This document shows positions 42,349 through 50,921 of a stretch of DNA of 64,000 bases, piece by piece (the stretch's first letter is position 1; each line of letters starts with the position of its first letter). A program made the position numbers and the translations under genes. This stretch comes from Rickettsiales bacterium (GTDB lineage Bacteria; Pseudomonadota; Alphaproteobacteria; Rickettsiales; SXRF01): contig JAOAUZ010000003.1 in assembly GCA_025464625.1 (NCBI GenBank), forward strand, positions 1-64,000. Direction: 5' to 3'. The notes under the pieces are model-generated. The model had not been told where the DNA came from. It searched no databases and saw nothing but the letters and a program-made list of their open reading frames with translations.

Positions 42349-43977
42349 ATGGAAAACACGATGAAAAATAAATTATTTTTAACCAAGGCAAATCTTTCTT
42401 TGCCTCGTAGTAATTTTTATTTGGGTATGTCGGCGGTTTTATTGTTGGGTGGCTGTGAAACTGTATCAAATGTTAGTTCCAACGTAACTTCAAGTTTCAG
42501 CTCAATTGTTGGCGAATCAGTTTCTGGCGATCGTACAGGGACATATTCTGACGGCCCTCGTCGTGCGCCAATGCTTAACAATACTCGTTCTCTTGCAAAT
42601 CAGCCTAAAATTCCTCCGATGGTTACCAATATAAAATCATCTAAATCTAATTCAGAAATAGATAGCCCATATGACAAATATGATGCCGATGGTAGTGAAG
42701 TAGTAGGCGCTGATAGTGGTAATTTTTTCACCAATTGGATGGGAACTGGTGAATCTGCACCTAAACAACAGCATGTTGTAAAAAACCAAGAAACGCATGG
42801 TGTACGAAAACAGCTGATTGGGAATCCTTATGCTCCAAGAACATCTTTAACCCCACCACTTTTGGATATGCAGACGAAAGAAGTTGTTAAGGAAAAGGAA
42901 GTGGATTTTATTAATAAACCTGCAGAGGGGGTTAAAGTTCCTGCTCTTGCTTTAGAGTCCATCGTAGAACCAGTTAAGGAATCTACTAAAGCAGTAATAA
43001 GTGAAAATGCAGATGAAAAAATACCTGAATCATCTGATGATGGTTTGCTTGGTCGCATCAGTTCTAGCCTTAATATTTTTGATTTTAATAAGAGTGATAC
43101 TCGTACGGATGCTTCAGAAGCTCCATACCCTGAAATATCGTCTGTCCCAGTAACGCCAGAGGAATTTGATGCTATAAAACGCGAGAAGGAACAGAATTTT
43201 AACGAATTGCAATCTGAACATAGCGTGGCACAGCATGAGAAGGAAGCTGTTGAGCGCGAAGTTTCTGGTTCTGTAAAGGAAGTTGCTCCAACCCCTGCGC
43301 CAGCTCCTATTCTTGCGCCGATTCCGTCTCCGCATACTTCATATCAGTCTCCTGCTGGTAATAAAGGCAAGTCCGCTGCCTTTGATGATGTGATGAAATC
43401 ACTGTTGGAAGAACCATCTGCTGAAAAAATGGCAGAGCCTCTCCCTGAGCCAGTAGCACAAGAACTGGTTCTAGAAAAAAATGATGAAAAGTCTGCTTCC
43501 GCTGAAGATGAAGAACCTAACTTCTTTGAGCGTCTGTTCTCATCGCCGGACGAATCATCAACTGAAAAACAACCAGCTACTGAACCTGCTTCTAAGTCTT
43601 TGCCAGAGGCTGTTCCAGAAAAAGAAACAAAACAGGAAAATTCTAAGTCTTCTGTTGTTGATGAAGAACCTAATTTTTTCGAACGTTTGTTTTACTCACC
43701 AGACGAGCAGCCAACTGCGGGTAAAGTAGAATCTCCGAAGTCTGAATTTAATGTGCCAATTACTTCTTTAGACGAAGTAAAAGTTGAGGCTAAATCAGCT
43801 AAAACTACAGAATATAAGGCTGTTTATAGCGAATCTTCAGAAACTAAGCCACAACTCGAAACGCTCTCTGAACAAAATGCTGAAACCACATCGCTTCCAT
43901 CACCAGATATTATCAAGACCATGCGTCCTTCTCGTTATGAAGAGCGGAGAAATTCAATAAATAATTCTGCTTATTAG
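42349..43977 (+). CDS. Unknown lipoprotein with internal NFFERLF repeats
   Basis: 542 residues, not recognised. A basic N-terminus and hydrophobic segment lead to the lipobox LLLGGC (Cys about residue 36), predicting an outer-membrane-bound lipoprotein. The rest is acidic, Ser/Glu/Pro-rich and probably disordered. A 51-residue unit is tandemly repeated: DEEPNFFERLFSSPDE near residue 387 and DEEPNFFERLFYSPDE near residue 438. A more distant variant, GNFFTNWMGTGE, lies near residue 125. The alternating hydrophobic patches look like short binding motifs strung along a flexible chain. It precedes the aminotransferase by 11 nt. Confidence 0.6.
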   Translation: MENTMKNKLFLTKANLSLPRSNFYLGMSAVLLLGGCETVSNVSSNVTSSFSSIVGESVSGDRTGTYSDGPRRAPMLNNTRSLANQPKIPPMVTNIKSSKSNSEIDSPYDKYDADGSEVVGADSGNFFTNWMGTGESAPKQQHVVKNQETHGVRKQLIGNPYAPRTSLTPPLLDMQTKEVVKEKEVDFINKPAEGVKVPALALESIVEPVKESTKAVISENADEKIPESSDDGLLGRISSSLNIFDFNKSDTRTDASEAPYPEISSVPVTPEEFDAIKREKEQNFNELQSEHSVAQHEKEAVEREVSGSVKEVAPTPAPAPILAPIPSPHTSYQSPAGNKGKSAAFDDVMKSLLEEPSAEKMAEPLPEPVAQELVLEKNDEKSASAEDEEPNFFERLFSSPDESSTEKQPATEPASKSLPEAVPEKETKQENSKSSVVDEEPNFFERLFYSPDEQPTAGKVESPKSEFNVPITSLDEVKVEAKSAKTTEYKAVYSESSETKPQLETLSEQNAETTSLPSPDIIKTMRPSRYEERRNSINNSAY

Positions 43978-43988
43978 TTGATGGTAAT

Positions 43989-45203
43989 ATGCAGGAAGAT
44001 TTTTATCGGATTGGTCGTCTACCGCCTTATGTATTTGCAGAAGTAAATAAAATAAAAGCTGCTGCCCGTGCTTCTGGGCATGATATTATTGATTTTGGGA
44101 TGGGAAATCCTGATTCAACGCCTCCCCAGCATGTAATTGATAAGCTGCGTGAAACTTTGAAAGATCCTAAAGTTCACCGCTATTCTTTGTCGCGCGGTAT
44201 TCATGGTTTGCGCAAGGCGCAGGCGGGATATTATGCACGTCGTTTTGGTGTTGAACTTGATCCAGATTCAGAAGTAGTTGTGACTATTGGTTCAAAAGAA
44301 GGTTTGGCAAACCTCGCGCAGGCAATAACTGGTCCGAATGATAGATTCGTTGTGCCAGATCCTAGCTACCCTATTCATGTTTGGGGGTTTGTTATTGCTG
44401 GTGCAGAAGTTGTACCAATTCCAAATAGCACGGGCGAAGATTTTTTTATCGCGCTTAAAGCTGTGCTTGATGATGGAAAACGCAAGCCAGTTGCAGTGAT
44501 AGTGAATTATCCGTGCAACCCGACAGCGCAATCGGCAGATATTGGTTTTTACGAGCGGGTGATTGATATTTGCAGGCATTATGGTGTTTATGTAATTTCC
44601 GATCTTGCCTACTGCGAACTATATTATGACGGTAATCCGCCACCATCTATTTTGCAGGTAAAAGGTGCGAAAGATATTGCTGTTGAGTTTACTACTATAA
44701 GCAAAACTTATTCTATGGCGGGCTGGCGCATTGGTTTTGCCGCTGGCAACAAAACTCTCATCGCTGCCCTCACCAAAATAAAATCCTATCTTGATTATGG
44801 AACATTTCTGCCAGTGCAGGTGGCTGCCGCTGCTGCTATTAATGGCTCGCAGGATTATGTGGTAAATCTGCGCGCTATGTATAAAGAACGGCGCGATATA
44901 CTTGCAGAGGGTCTTATAGATGCTGGGTGGAATGTAACAGTTCCAAACGCCTCAATGTTTTTATGGGCTGCGATACCTGATGCTTATCGCGAAATTGGTT
45001 GCTTGGAATTTTCTAAGCTGCTTCTACAGAAAGCAGATGTCGCAGTTGCCCCAGGTGTTGGGTTTGGCGCAGGTGGGGAAGGATTTGTCCGCATCGCGCT
45101 GGTGGAAAACAAACACCGCATCCGCCAAGCTGTACGTAATATCAAACAATTCCTAGCCACAGATCCACAAAAACAGATTCGTGGTTTGGAGAAGGCGGTG
45201 TGA
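43989..45203 (+). CDS. alaC: AlaC-like PLP-dependent aminotransferase
   Basis: Class I/II aminotransferase of 404 residues, closest in motifs to the alanine-forming enzyme AlaC. N-terminal RLPPYVFAEVNKIKAAARASG, DFGMGNPDSTPP, the PLP-binding lysine in TISKTYSMAGWRIGFAAGN, and KIKSYLDYGTFLPVQVAAAAA support this. It often carries an LL-diaminopimelate aminotransferase label in databases, but the genomic link with homoserine dehydrogenase fits general amino-acid supply. It overlaps hom by 4 bp. Confidence 0.85.
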   Translation: MQEDFYRIGRLPPYVFAEVNKIKAAARASGHDIIDFGMGNPDSTPPQHVIDKLRETLKDPKVHRYSLSRGIHGLRKAQAGYYARRFGVELDPDSEVVVTIGSKEGLANLAQAITGPNDRFVVPDPSYPIHVWGFVIAGAEVVPIPNSTGEDFFIALKAVLDDGKRKPVAVIVNYPCNPTAQSADIGFYERVIDICRHYGVYVISDLAYCELYYDGNPPPSILQVKGAKDIAVEFTTISKTYSMAGWRIGFAAGNKTLIAALTKIKSYLDYGTFLPVQVAAAAAINGSQDYVVNLRAMYKERRDILAEGLIDAGWNVTVPNASMFLWAAIPDAYREIGCLEFSKLLLQKADVAVAPGVGFGAGGEGFVRIALVENKHRIRQAVRNIKQFLATDPQKQIRGLEKAV

Positions 45204-46495
45204 GTAATTCTTCACTTCGCATTGGTATAGCAGGTCTGGGAACGGTTGGTTCTGGCACTCTTTCCATATTACAGCAGCAGGCAGATTTGCTCGCCATTCG
45301 CTGTGGGCGTCCTTTGCAAGTGGTGGCTGTTTCAGCGCGGAGTAGCAATAAGAAACGTGATATTGATGTCAGTAATTTACGCTGGGTTGATGATCCGACT
45401 TTACTTGCTAAAGATCCAGAAATTGATGTTGTTGTAGAGCTAATCGGTGGTGCTGATGGCACCGCAAAAACTGTGGTGGAAACCGCGCTGGCTAATGGTA
45501 AATCAGTTGTTACAGCTAATAAAGCACTTATCGCGCATCACGGAGTTGCGTTGGCAAATCTGGCGGAAAAAACGGGTGCGGTGCTGGCATTTGAGGCAGC
45601 GGTTGCTGGCGGAATTCCTATTATAAAAACTCTGCGCGATGGTTTGGCAGCAAATAAATTTTCACGGGTGATGGGAATTTTGAACGGAACATGTAATTAT
45701 ATCCTAACCAACATGTGGGAAAGTAAACGCAGTTTTGATGATGTTCTAAAAGAAGCGCAGTCGCTTGGTTACGCTGAAGATGAGCCGAGTTTTGATATTG
45801 ATGGTATTGATGCCGCGCATAAAATTTCTATTCTCACCAGCCTTGCTTATGGCTGCGCTCCATCTATTGATAATGTTTATATTGAAGGTATACGGTGCAT
45901 TACGCTCCGTGATATGAAATTTGCTGATGAGCTTGGCTACACAATAAAACTTCTGGGCATTGCAGTGCAAACGGCAAGTGGAATCCAGCAGCGTGTTCAT
46001 CCTGTTATGGTTGCAAAAGATTCAATGCTCGGCACGGTGCAGGGGGTTTATAACGCCGTGCTGGTAGAGGGTGACTCTGTCGGCAGGATATTCCTTGAAG
46101 GGCGCGGGGCAGGGGCTGCACCTACTGGTTCTTCAGTGGTTGCGGATATTATGGATATCGCCCGTGGCGTGAAATATAAGCCGTTTACCTTGCCAGTTAG
46201 CTCTCTTACCAAAGCGAAATTTGTTGGCATGGAGAAATTGCAAAGCTCTTATTATCTGCGGGTTGCAGTTGCTGATAAATCAGGTGTGCTGGCGGAAGTT
46301 ACCGATATTTTTAAGCGACATAATATTTCGCTGCGTTCCTTCCTGCAACATTCACACGCACCGAATGAAAATGTGCAGCTAGTTCTCACCACCCACGAAA
46401 CTCAGGAATCAGAGATGCTCACTGCTATAGCTGAGGTTTCCAAACTAGACTCCGTACGCGAACAACCATTCATGATTCGTATAGAAACGCTTTAA
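45200..46495 (+). CDS. hom: Homoserine dehydrogenase
   Basis: Reduces aspartate semialdehyde to homoserine, the branch to threonine and methionine. 431 residues from a GTG that overlaps the alaC stop (GTGA). NAD(P)-binding IGIAGLGTVGSGTL, VTANKALIAHHG, the substrate region GILNGTCNYIL and a C-terminal ACT domain (AVADKSGVLAEVTDIFKRHNISLRS) for feedback by threonine are all visible. Confidence 0.96.
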   Translation: MSNSSLRIGIAGLGTVGSGTLSILQQQADLLAIRCGRPLQVVAVSARSSNKKRDIDVSNLRWVDDPTLLAKDPEIDVVVELIGGADGTAKTVVETALANGKSVVTANKALIAHHGVALANLAEKTGAVLAFEAAVAGGIPIIKTLRDGLAANKFSRVMGILNGTCNYILTNMWESKRSFDDVLKEAQSLGYAEDEPSFDIDGIDAAHKISILTSLAYGCAPSIDNVYIEGIRCITLRDMKFADELGYTIKLLGIAVQTASGIQQRVHPVMVAKDSMLGTVQGVYNAVLVEGDSVGRIFLEGRGAGAAPTGSSVVADIMDIARGVKYKPFTLPVSSLTKAKFVGMEKLQSSYYLRVAVADKSGVLAEVTDIFKRHNISLRSFLQHSHAPNENVQLVLTTHETQESEMLTAIAEVSKLDSVREQPFMIRIETL

Positions 46496-46545
46496 AGCGT
46501 TTACATAATTCACCATTGCGAACCAAAGGTGAAGCTAAAGTATGT

Positions 46546-46630
46546 TGGTGCCTCGGGTCGGAATCGAACCGACACGCCTTGCGGCACCGGATTTTGAGTC
46601 CGGCGCGTCTACCAGTTCCACCACCGAGGC
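46546..46630 (-). tRNA. trnL: tRNA-Leu (anticodon CAA)
   Basis: An 85-nt class II tRNA on the minus strand. Acceptor GCCTCGG pairs with CCGAGGC, the D-arm has GGTGGAACTGGTAGAC, the anticodon stem-loop is CCGGA-CTCAAAA-TCCGG giving CAA, and the long variable arm GTGCCGCAAGGCGT and TTCGATT T-loop are present. CCA is encoded. It reads UUG. Confidence 0.96.
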
Positions 46631-46753
46631 ACATTCATTAGGATAGTGTGATATTAAGATAGTGTGGGAAACAGCTATAACATCCACTTCGTCTGGTCAA
46701 GCCCCCTGATAATAAAGTTGTATTTGAATATAATGAGCTTTATTATCTGCAAC

Positions 46754-47269
46754 ATGAATATAATATCTGCAATTTCTATAATGCCAGTGCGTTGTTTGCT
46801 ATTTCTTAGTGTATTGTTCAGCCTTTTGATGTTGGCTACGGCACTGGTTGGACAGTATGGCTTTGGGCTGCATCCTTGCAACTTGTGCATTTATCAGCGT
46901 ATTCCCTACGCTGCTATTGTGATATTAGGGATTTTTGGAGCTTTTTTAGTCAAAAAATGGCGATGGAGATATGTAGTTGCGGTTGTTTGTACCTTATTAT
47001 TCTTGGTAGACGCGGGAATTGCTGGCTATCATACTGGTGTAGAAACTGGGGTGTTTAAAGGGCCAACCGCTTGCTCCAGTGATGGGAAAACAGGGCAAAC
47101 TCTTGAGGAATTGCGGGCAGCAATCCTTAATGCCCCACTGGTTACTTGTGAGCAGGCAATGGTTTATGTACTCGGTCTGTCAATGGCTGCATGGAATATG
47201 ATTGCAGCGACCACAGCCTTCTTTGTATCGTCGTTTGTATTATTCAAAAATCGTAAGATAAAACTGTAA
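46754..47269 (+). CDS. dsbB: DsbB-family disulfide bond formation protein
   Basis: Inner-membrane oxidoreductase passing electrons from DsbA to quinone. Four transmembrane helices are visible. The first periplasmic loop has the redox pair PCNLCIYQR; the second loop has the other cysteines in PTACSS and VTCEQA. The start is uncertain: in-frame ATGs at 46664, 46733, 46754 and 46781 exist and none has a clear Shine-Dalgarno site. 46754 or 46781 gives a normal length of about 171 or 162 residues. Confidence 0.85.
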   Translation: MNIISAISIMPVRCLLFLSVLFSLLMLATALVGQYGFGLHPCNLCIYQRIPYAAIVILGIFGAFLVKKWRWRYVVAVVCTLLFLVDAGIAGYHTGVETGVFKGPTACSSDGKTGQTLEELRAAILNAPLVTCEQAMVYVLGLSMAAWNMIAATTAFFVSSFVLFKNRKIKL

Positions 47270-47271
47270 CT

Positions 47272-47817
47272 ATGGAACAGTTATTACCTAGTGAATTACA
47301 GCATGAAGATAGAATCGCACGGATGATTAGAGTAAATCATGCGGGGGAATACGGCGCAAAACGTATATATGCTGGGCAACTTGCTATTTTAGGAAAATCT
47401 GCCTGTAGTGAAACACTAAGACATATGGCAGAGCAGGAACAGGTGCATCTCGACCGTTTTGCTGATATGATGGTAAAAAGGCGTGTACGCCCCACCGCCC
47501 TTATGCCGCTATGGCATGTGGCTGGCTTTGCCCTTGGAGCAGCGACTGCTTTATTGGGAGAAAAGGCTGCAATGGCTTGTACTGTGGCGGTTGAAAGCGT
47601 TATTGATGAACATTATGCAGCACAAGAAATAGAACTGGCTGGTGATTCAGATGAAAAAGAGTTAAAACAAGCAGTTAGCCAGTTCCGTGTTGAAGAACAG
47701 GAACATCATGATACAGCTTTGGCTCAGGGAGCAGAGGAAACCCCGCTTTACCACATTCTTACTGGCGCAATTAAGCTCAACACCAAGCTCGCCATTTGGC
47801 TGGCGACGCGTATTTGA
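47272..47817 (+). CDS. coq7: Coq7-type demethoxyubiquinone hydroxylase
   Basis: Di-iron monooxygenase for the last ring hydroxylation in ubiquinone synthesis. 181 residues. The repeated iron-ligand motifs are intact: NHAGEYGAKRIY, EQEQVHLDRF, ESVIDEHYAAQ and EEQEHHDTAL. It starts 2 nt after the dsbB-like gene, so quinone synthesis and a quinone-using enzyme share a transcript. Confidence 0.95.
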   Translation: MEQLLPSELQHEDRIARMIRVNHAGEYGAKRIYAGQLAILGKSACSETLRHMAEQEQVHLDRFADMMVKRRVRPTALMPLWHVAGFALGAATALLGEKAAMACTVAVESVIDEHYAAQEIELAGDSDEKELKQAVSQFRVEEQEHHDTALAQGAEETPLYHILTGAIKLNTKLAIWLATRI

Positions 47818-47897
47818 GTGATAATGCAATTTTTTGTTGACTAAATGCTACAACATGCAGATAGTACGCTTCCTTTTTTAGGAAACAGTTTTTATTA

Positions 47898-47972
47898 GAC
47901 TCCTTCATCTAACGGTTAGGATACCGCCCTTTCACGGCGGGAATACGGGTTCGAATCCCGTAGGAGTCACCA
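47898..47972 (+). tRNA. trnE: tRNA-Glu (anticodon TTC)
   Basis: A 75-nt tRNA. Acceptor GACTCCT pairs with AGGAGTC, the D-loop has ATCTAACGGTTAGGAT, the anticodon stem-loop CCGCC-CTTTCAC-GGCGG gives TTC, and the T-loop is TTCGAAT. CCA is encoded. I saw no second copy of its 3' end nearby. Confidence 0.97.
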
Positions 47973-48040
47973 AAATCTTCCTCCGAGGAGCCAAAAATTC
48001 ATTTTACGATCTGAAAGATAGGCATACATTCTAACTCGAA

Positions 48041-49168
48041 CTATTGCGTGAGTAATCTGCCACCGTTCATGAGTGAAAAAATACGCGGGAAGAAGCGTGC
48101 TAGCAATATTCCCATTGCAAGACCTATGGCAATAGTTGTTGTAACGCTTGTTATCCAGTGAATAATCATCCACAAATCATTTTGTGATGGGACTAATTTC
48201 CACACAACCACTTTAACAATCGCAAGCATTGGCCAGTGTGCGGAGTGGAGAAAAAATGCCAGACCTCCATATATACTGATGTGTTTGCCGAGTTTTGTCT
48301 GTGCTGCGCGGTAAATCATGCCCCAGCAACCAAGAACGCCAACTATACGCATTATGCGTGTGATCAGGTTAAGCCAAGACAAATTAGCATCTTCATCTAA
48401 AGCCAACACATAAGGTGCAAACGCACGAATGCCAGCAAAAACAACAAAAATGGTAAACAGGATAATGGTGGTGTGCAGTGGTATGGTAAGTGACATGTTT
48501 TTTGTGCGTACTAGCCCTCCTAGGAAGAAAAAGAAGGGAACATCTGAACGCAAGAATATTTCCATGTCATAACCATAAAGCCATATTACGCAGAATATTA
48601 CAGCAAATGGCAATGGAGCGTAGCGTAAAGCTAACCACAATATCGGACTTATCAACACACTCATAAATAAATCGCGGACAAACCAGAATTGAAATGCGAT
48701 TGGGTTGTCGACAATCCCAGTAATTGCATTCACATAATCCCAAAGTCCCGCGCTGGCAAAATGAATATGAAGCCGTGAGCTGTTAGCAAAAAAAGATGCA
48801 TTTGGATTTGTAAGATATACTAAATAAAATAAAATTAGATAGCCAATGTTGAAAATAACCAATGGCATGTAGAGCGAAAAAAAACGTTTTTTTATGCGAG
48901 TCGTTAGTGCGGTTTTGGCGTTATCTTTAAATGAAAAAAACAACCATCCAGAAACCATACTGAGAAGCGGAACAGCAGAGAAAAAGAAAAACAGAACCGC
49001 GCTATTAAGCCAAGTTGCAAAATGATTGGCAGTCAAATCCATTCCCTGAAAAGGGGATATTTCAGAGTTAGGAAAATTTCCATAATGCAAAAATACCAAA
49101 CCTACTATAAGTAGTATCCGAGCAAGACCAATAGAGTGTGATATTTCGGATTGTGTTAGATTAGTCAT
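48041..49168 (-). CDS. Acyltransferase-3 (OafA/YrhL-like) membrane protein
   Basis: 375 residues with about ten hydrophobic helices. The N-terminal IGLARILLIVGLVFLHYGNF and VSGWLFFSF, and later GGLAFFLHSAHWPML, follow the acyltransferase-3 family pattern of membrane enzymes that O-acylate sugars of LPS, capsule or other glycans. The Arg and His expected in the first helix (family R-x10-H) are seen as AR and LH. The acceptor is unknown. It is a lone gene at a break in conserved gene order. Confidence 0.78.
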   Translation of the reverse strand: MTNLTQSEISHSIGLARILLIVGLVFLHYGNFPNSEISPFQGMDLTANHFATWLNSAVLFFFFSAVPLLSMVSGWLFFSFKDNAKTALTTRIKKRFFSLYMPLVIFNIGYLILFYLVYLTNPNASFFANSSRLHIHFASAGLWDYVNAITGIVDNPIAFQFWFVRDLFMSVLISPILWLALRYAPLPFAVIFCVIWLYGYDMEIFLRSDVPFFFFLGGLVRTKNMSLTIPLHTTIILFTIFVVFAGIRAFAPYVLALDEDANLSWLNLITRIMRIVGVLGCWGMIYRAAQTKLGKHISIYGGLAFFLHSAHWPMLAIVKVVVWKLVPSQNDLWMIIHWITSVTTTIAIGLAMGILLARFFPRIFSLMNGGRLLTQ

Positions 49169-49246
49169 TATGAATTCCTATTGGTTGACTGCTTGAGAAA
49201 TAATCTGCTTGTAACATGATGGCAGGCGACTTTCAAGTTTCCCCGC

Positions 49247-49666
49247 CTATCTTGAGACATTTTTTATTTTTTCTAGTGTCCTTAGACCGCCAAGTCCCAA
49301 CATCCCCATAAGCACGGTTGATAAAGTTTGCATGTCAAATGCAGGCAGTTCTACTTTGCCACCGTTGTTGGCAATGGCAAAAGCAAGAATTGGTTGTATA
49401 ACAAAGTGATAGGCAAATGCAATGCCACATATCCAGCCGATAAATGGTCGCCACCCTGAAACAAAAAGATTAGGGCTTGCCGCCTCTTCTTTATTAACAT
49501 CTGCCTGCATCTGGTCGGCGGAGAGGGCTAATTGTAATTCTTCTAAATCAAATGCTCGTTCGGCTTTTCTTAACTCTATTTTTGCTTTCTCGCGTTCCTG
49601 CGGATCAGAGATAATTTTATCCAACAGCTCTGAAATTGCTGGAATTAATGTTAGCCATGCTGCCAT
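49247..49666 (-). CDS. GTA-type three-TM holin family protein
   Basis: 139 residues. The N-terminal part is a charged helix (DPQEREKAKIELRKAERAFDLEEL). It is followed by SGWRPFIGWICGIAFAYHFVIQPILAFA, the hallmark of the 'holin of 3TMs, for gene-transfer release' family, and a C-terminal hydrophobic stretch MQTLSTVLMGMLGLGGLRTLEK. In Rhodobacter such holins help lyse cells to release gene transfer agents. No endolysin, capsid or other phage gene is near. It may belong to a dispersed GTA system or be a phage relic. Confidence 0.75.
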   Translation of the reverse strand: MAAWLTLIPAISELLDKIISDPQEREKAKIELRKAERAFDLEELQLALSADQMQADVNKEEAASPNLFVSGWRPFIGWICGIAFAYHFVIQPILAFAIANNGGKVELPAFDMQTLSTVLMGMLGLGGLRTLEKIKNVSR

Positions 49667-49764
49667 AATTTTAGTCCTTTTTGTCTCTTATATCTTATTA
49701 ACGCGTTAAAGTTCTTGGACTGGAAGTGAGAAAATAAATTTTATGTATATAATCTGTTTACACA

Positions 49765-49792
49765 TTGAAATTGTTTAATTAATTGCTATTTA
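49765..49792 (+). promoter_or_regulatory. Possible lpxC promoter
   Basis: TTGAAA (49765-49770) and TATTTA (49787-49792) with a 16-nt spacer, 122 nt before the lpxC GTG, in a gene-free AT-rich gap. A reasonable sigma-70-type match only; lpxC needs its own promoter here because ftsZ, its usual upstream neighbour, is absent. Confidence 0.35.
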
Positions 49793-49914
49793 GTGGGCGA
49801 TTATTTGGTTAATTATTAGTTTGTGTAATAAAACGTAACAAACAGTGATTTGAAAACCACCATACCAACATGTAGCTTAAGTAGCATAAACAAATGTAAA
49901 ACTAGGAATATCAA

Positions 49915-50859
49915 GTGAATAATAAACAATCTTCTACTCGTCAGACAACCATCAGCAACAAGGTTTCTTGTGAAGGGGTTGGGCTGCACAGTGGCGGTCA
50001 GGTAAACATGACAATAAATCCTGCTCCTGCTGGTAGTGGTATCACTTTTAAACGCTTGGATGTGACATCTTCTCAATCTTTTGTTCCAGCTCGTTTTGAC
50101 GCTGTGTGTGAAACTAATCTGGGAACCACCATTCGCAATGAATATGGTGTTACCGTCTCTACGATTGAGCATTTAATGGCTGCAATCTGGGGTGCTGGTA
50201 TAGATAACGCAATGATTGAGTTGGATGGATCAGAAGTTCCGATTATGGATGGCAGCTCTGAACCGTTTGTATTTATGCTGGAATGCGCTGGTATTGCCAC
50301 GTTGGGTGCGCCTCGTAGCGTTTTGCGCGTGCTTAAGATGGTAGAAGTGCGTGAGGGCAATAGCATAGCTAGAATTTCTCCAAATAAAGAGGGGGATGTT
50401 GGGATGCTTCTCAATATAGAGATAGATTTCAACCATGCTTCTATTGGGAAGCAGACGGCGGAATATGATTTTCGTGATGTAACGTTTAAACAAAGCGTCA
50501 GTCGCGCACGCACTTTTGGGTTTGAGCATGAAGTGACAGCCCTGCGTTCGATGGGGTTGGCACTTGGTGGTTCGCTTGATAACGCGGTAGTAGTTGGTAA
50601 AAACGGCGTTCTTAATAAAGACGGTCTTCGCTACGGTGACGAATTCGTGCGTCATAAAGCACTGGATTGTGTTGGCGATTTGTTCCTTGCTGGCGTGCGT
50701 ATTGATGGTGCATTGAGCTTTTTGCGCCCTGGGCATGCAATAAATAATAGCCTGCTTCGGGCGTTATTTGCTGATGACTCTGCTTATGTCATTGAGAATG
50801 AAGACGTAGTATCATCGGCTCTGCCATCTGCGTGCGTTGTTGAATCAGTTTACGCTTAA
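49915..50859 (+). CDS. lpxC: UDP-3-O-acyl-N-acetylglucosamine deacetylase
   Basis: Committed zinc-dependent step of lipid A synthesis in the cytosol. 314 residues from a GTG start. VGLHSGG near the N-terminus, the zinc histidine in STIEHLMAAIWG, the other ligands in RHKALDCVGDLFLAG, and the catalytic His in FLRPGHAINNSLLRAL are intact. Its presence shows that the cell makes LPS. bamD follows after 62 nt. Confidence 0.97.
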   Translation: MNNKQSSTRQTTISNKVSCEGVGLHSGGQVNMTINPAPAGSGITFKRLDVTSSQSFVPARFDAVCETNLGTTIRNEYGVTVSTIEHLMAAIWGAGIDNAMIELDGSEVPIMDGSSEPFVFMLECAGIATLGAPRSVLRVLKMVEVREGNSIARISPNKEGDVGMLLNIEIDFNHASIGKQTAEYDFRDVTFKQSVSRARTFGFEHEVTALRSMGLALGGSLDNAVVVGKNGVLNKDGLRYGDEFVRHKALDCVGDLFLAGVRIDGALSFLRPGHAINNSLLRALFADDSAYVIENEDVVSSALPSACVVESVYA

Positions 50860-50921
50860 AATCTCTTTCAATCTTAATTTTATCTTGTGTGAGGGCATAT
50901 TTGCCTGATATAAAATGCGTC

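Noticed and set aside
49247-49666. Prophage remnant region
   Set aside because: Only the holin is phage-like; no integrase, terminase, capsid, tail or endolysin gene is nearby.
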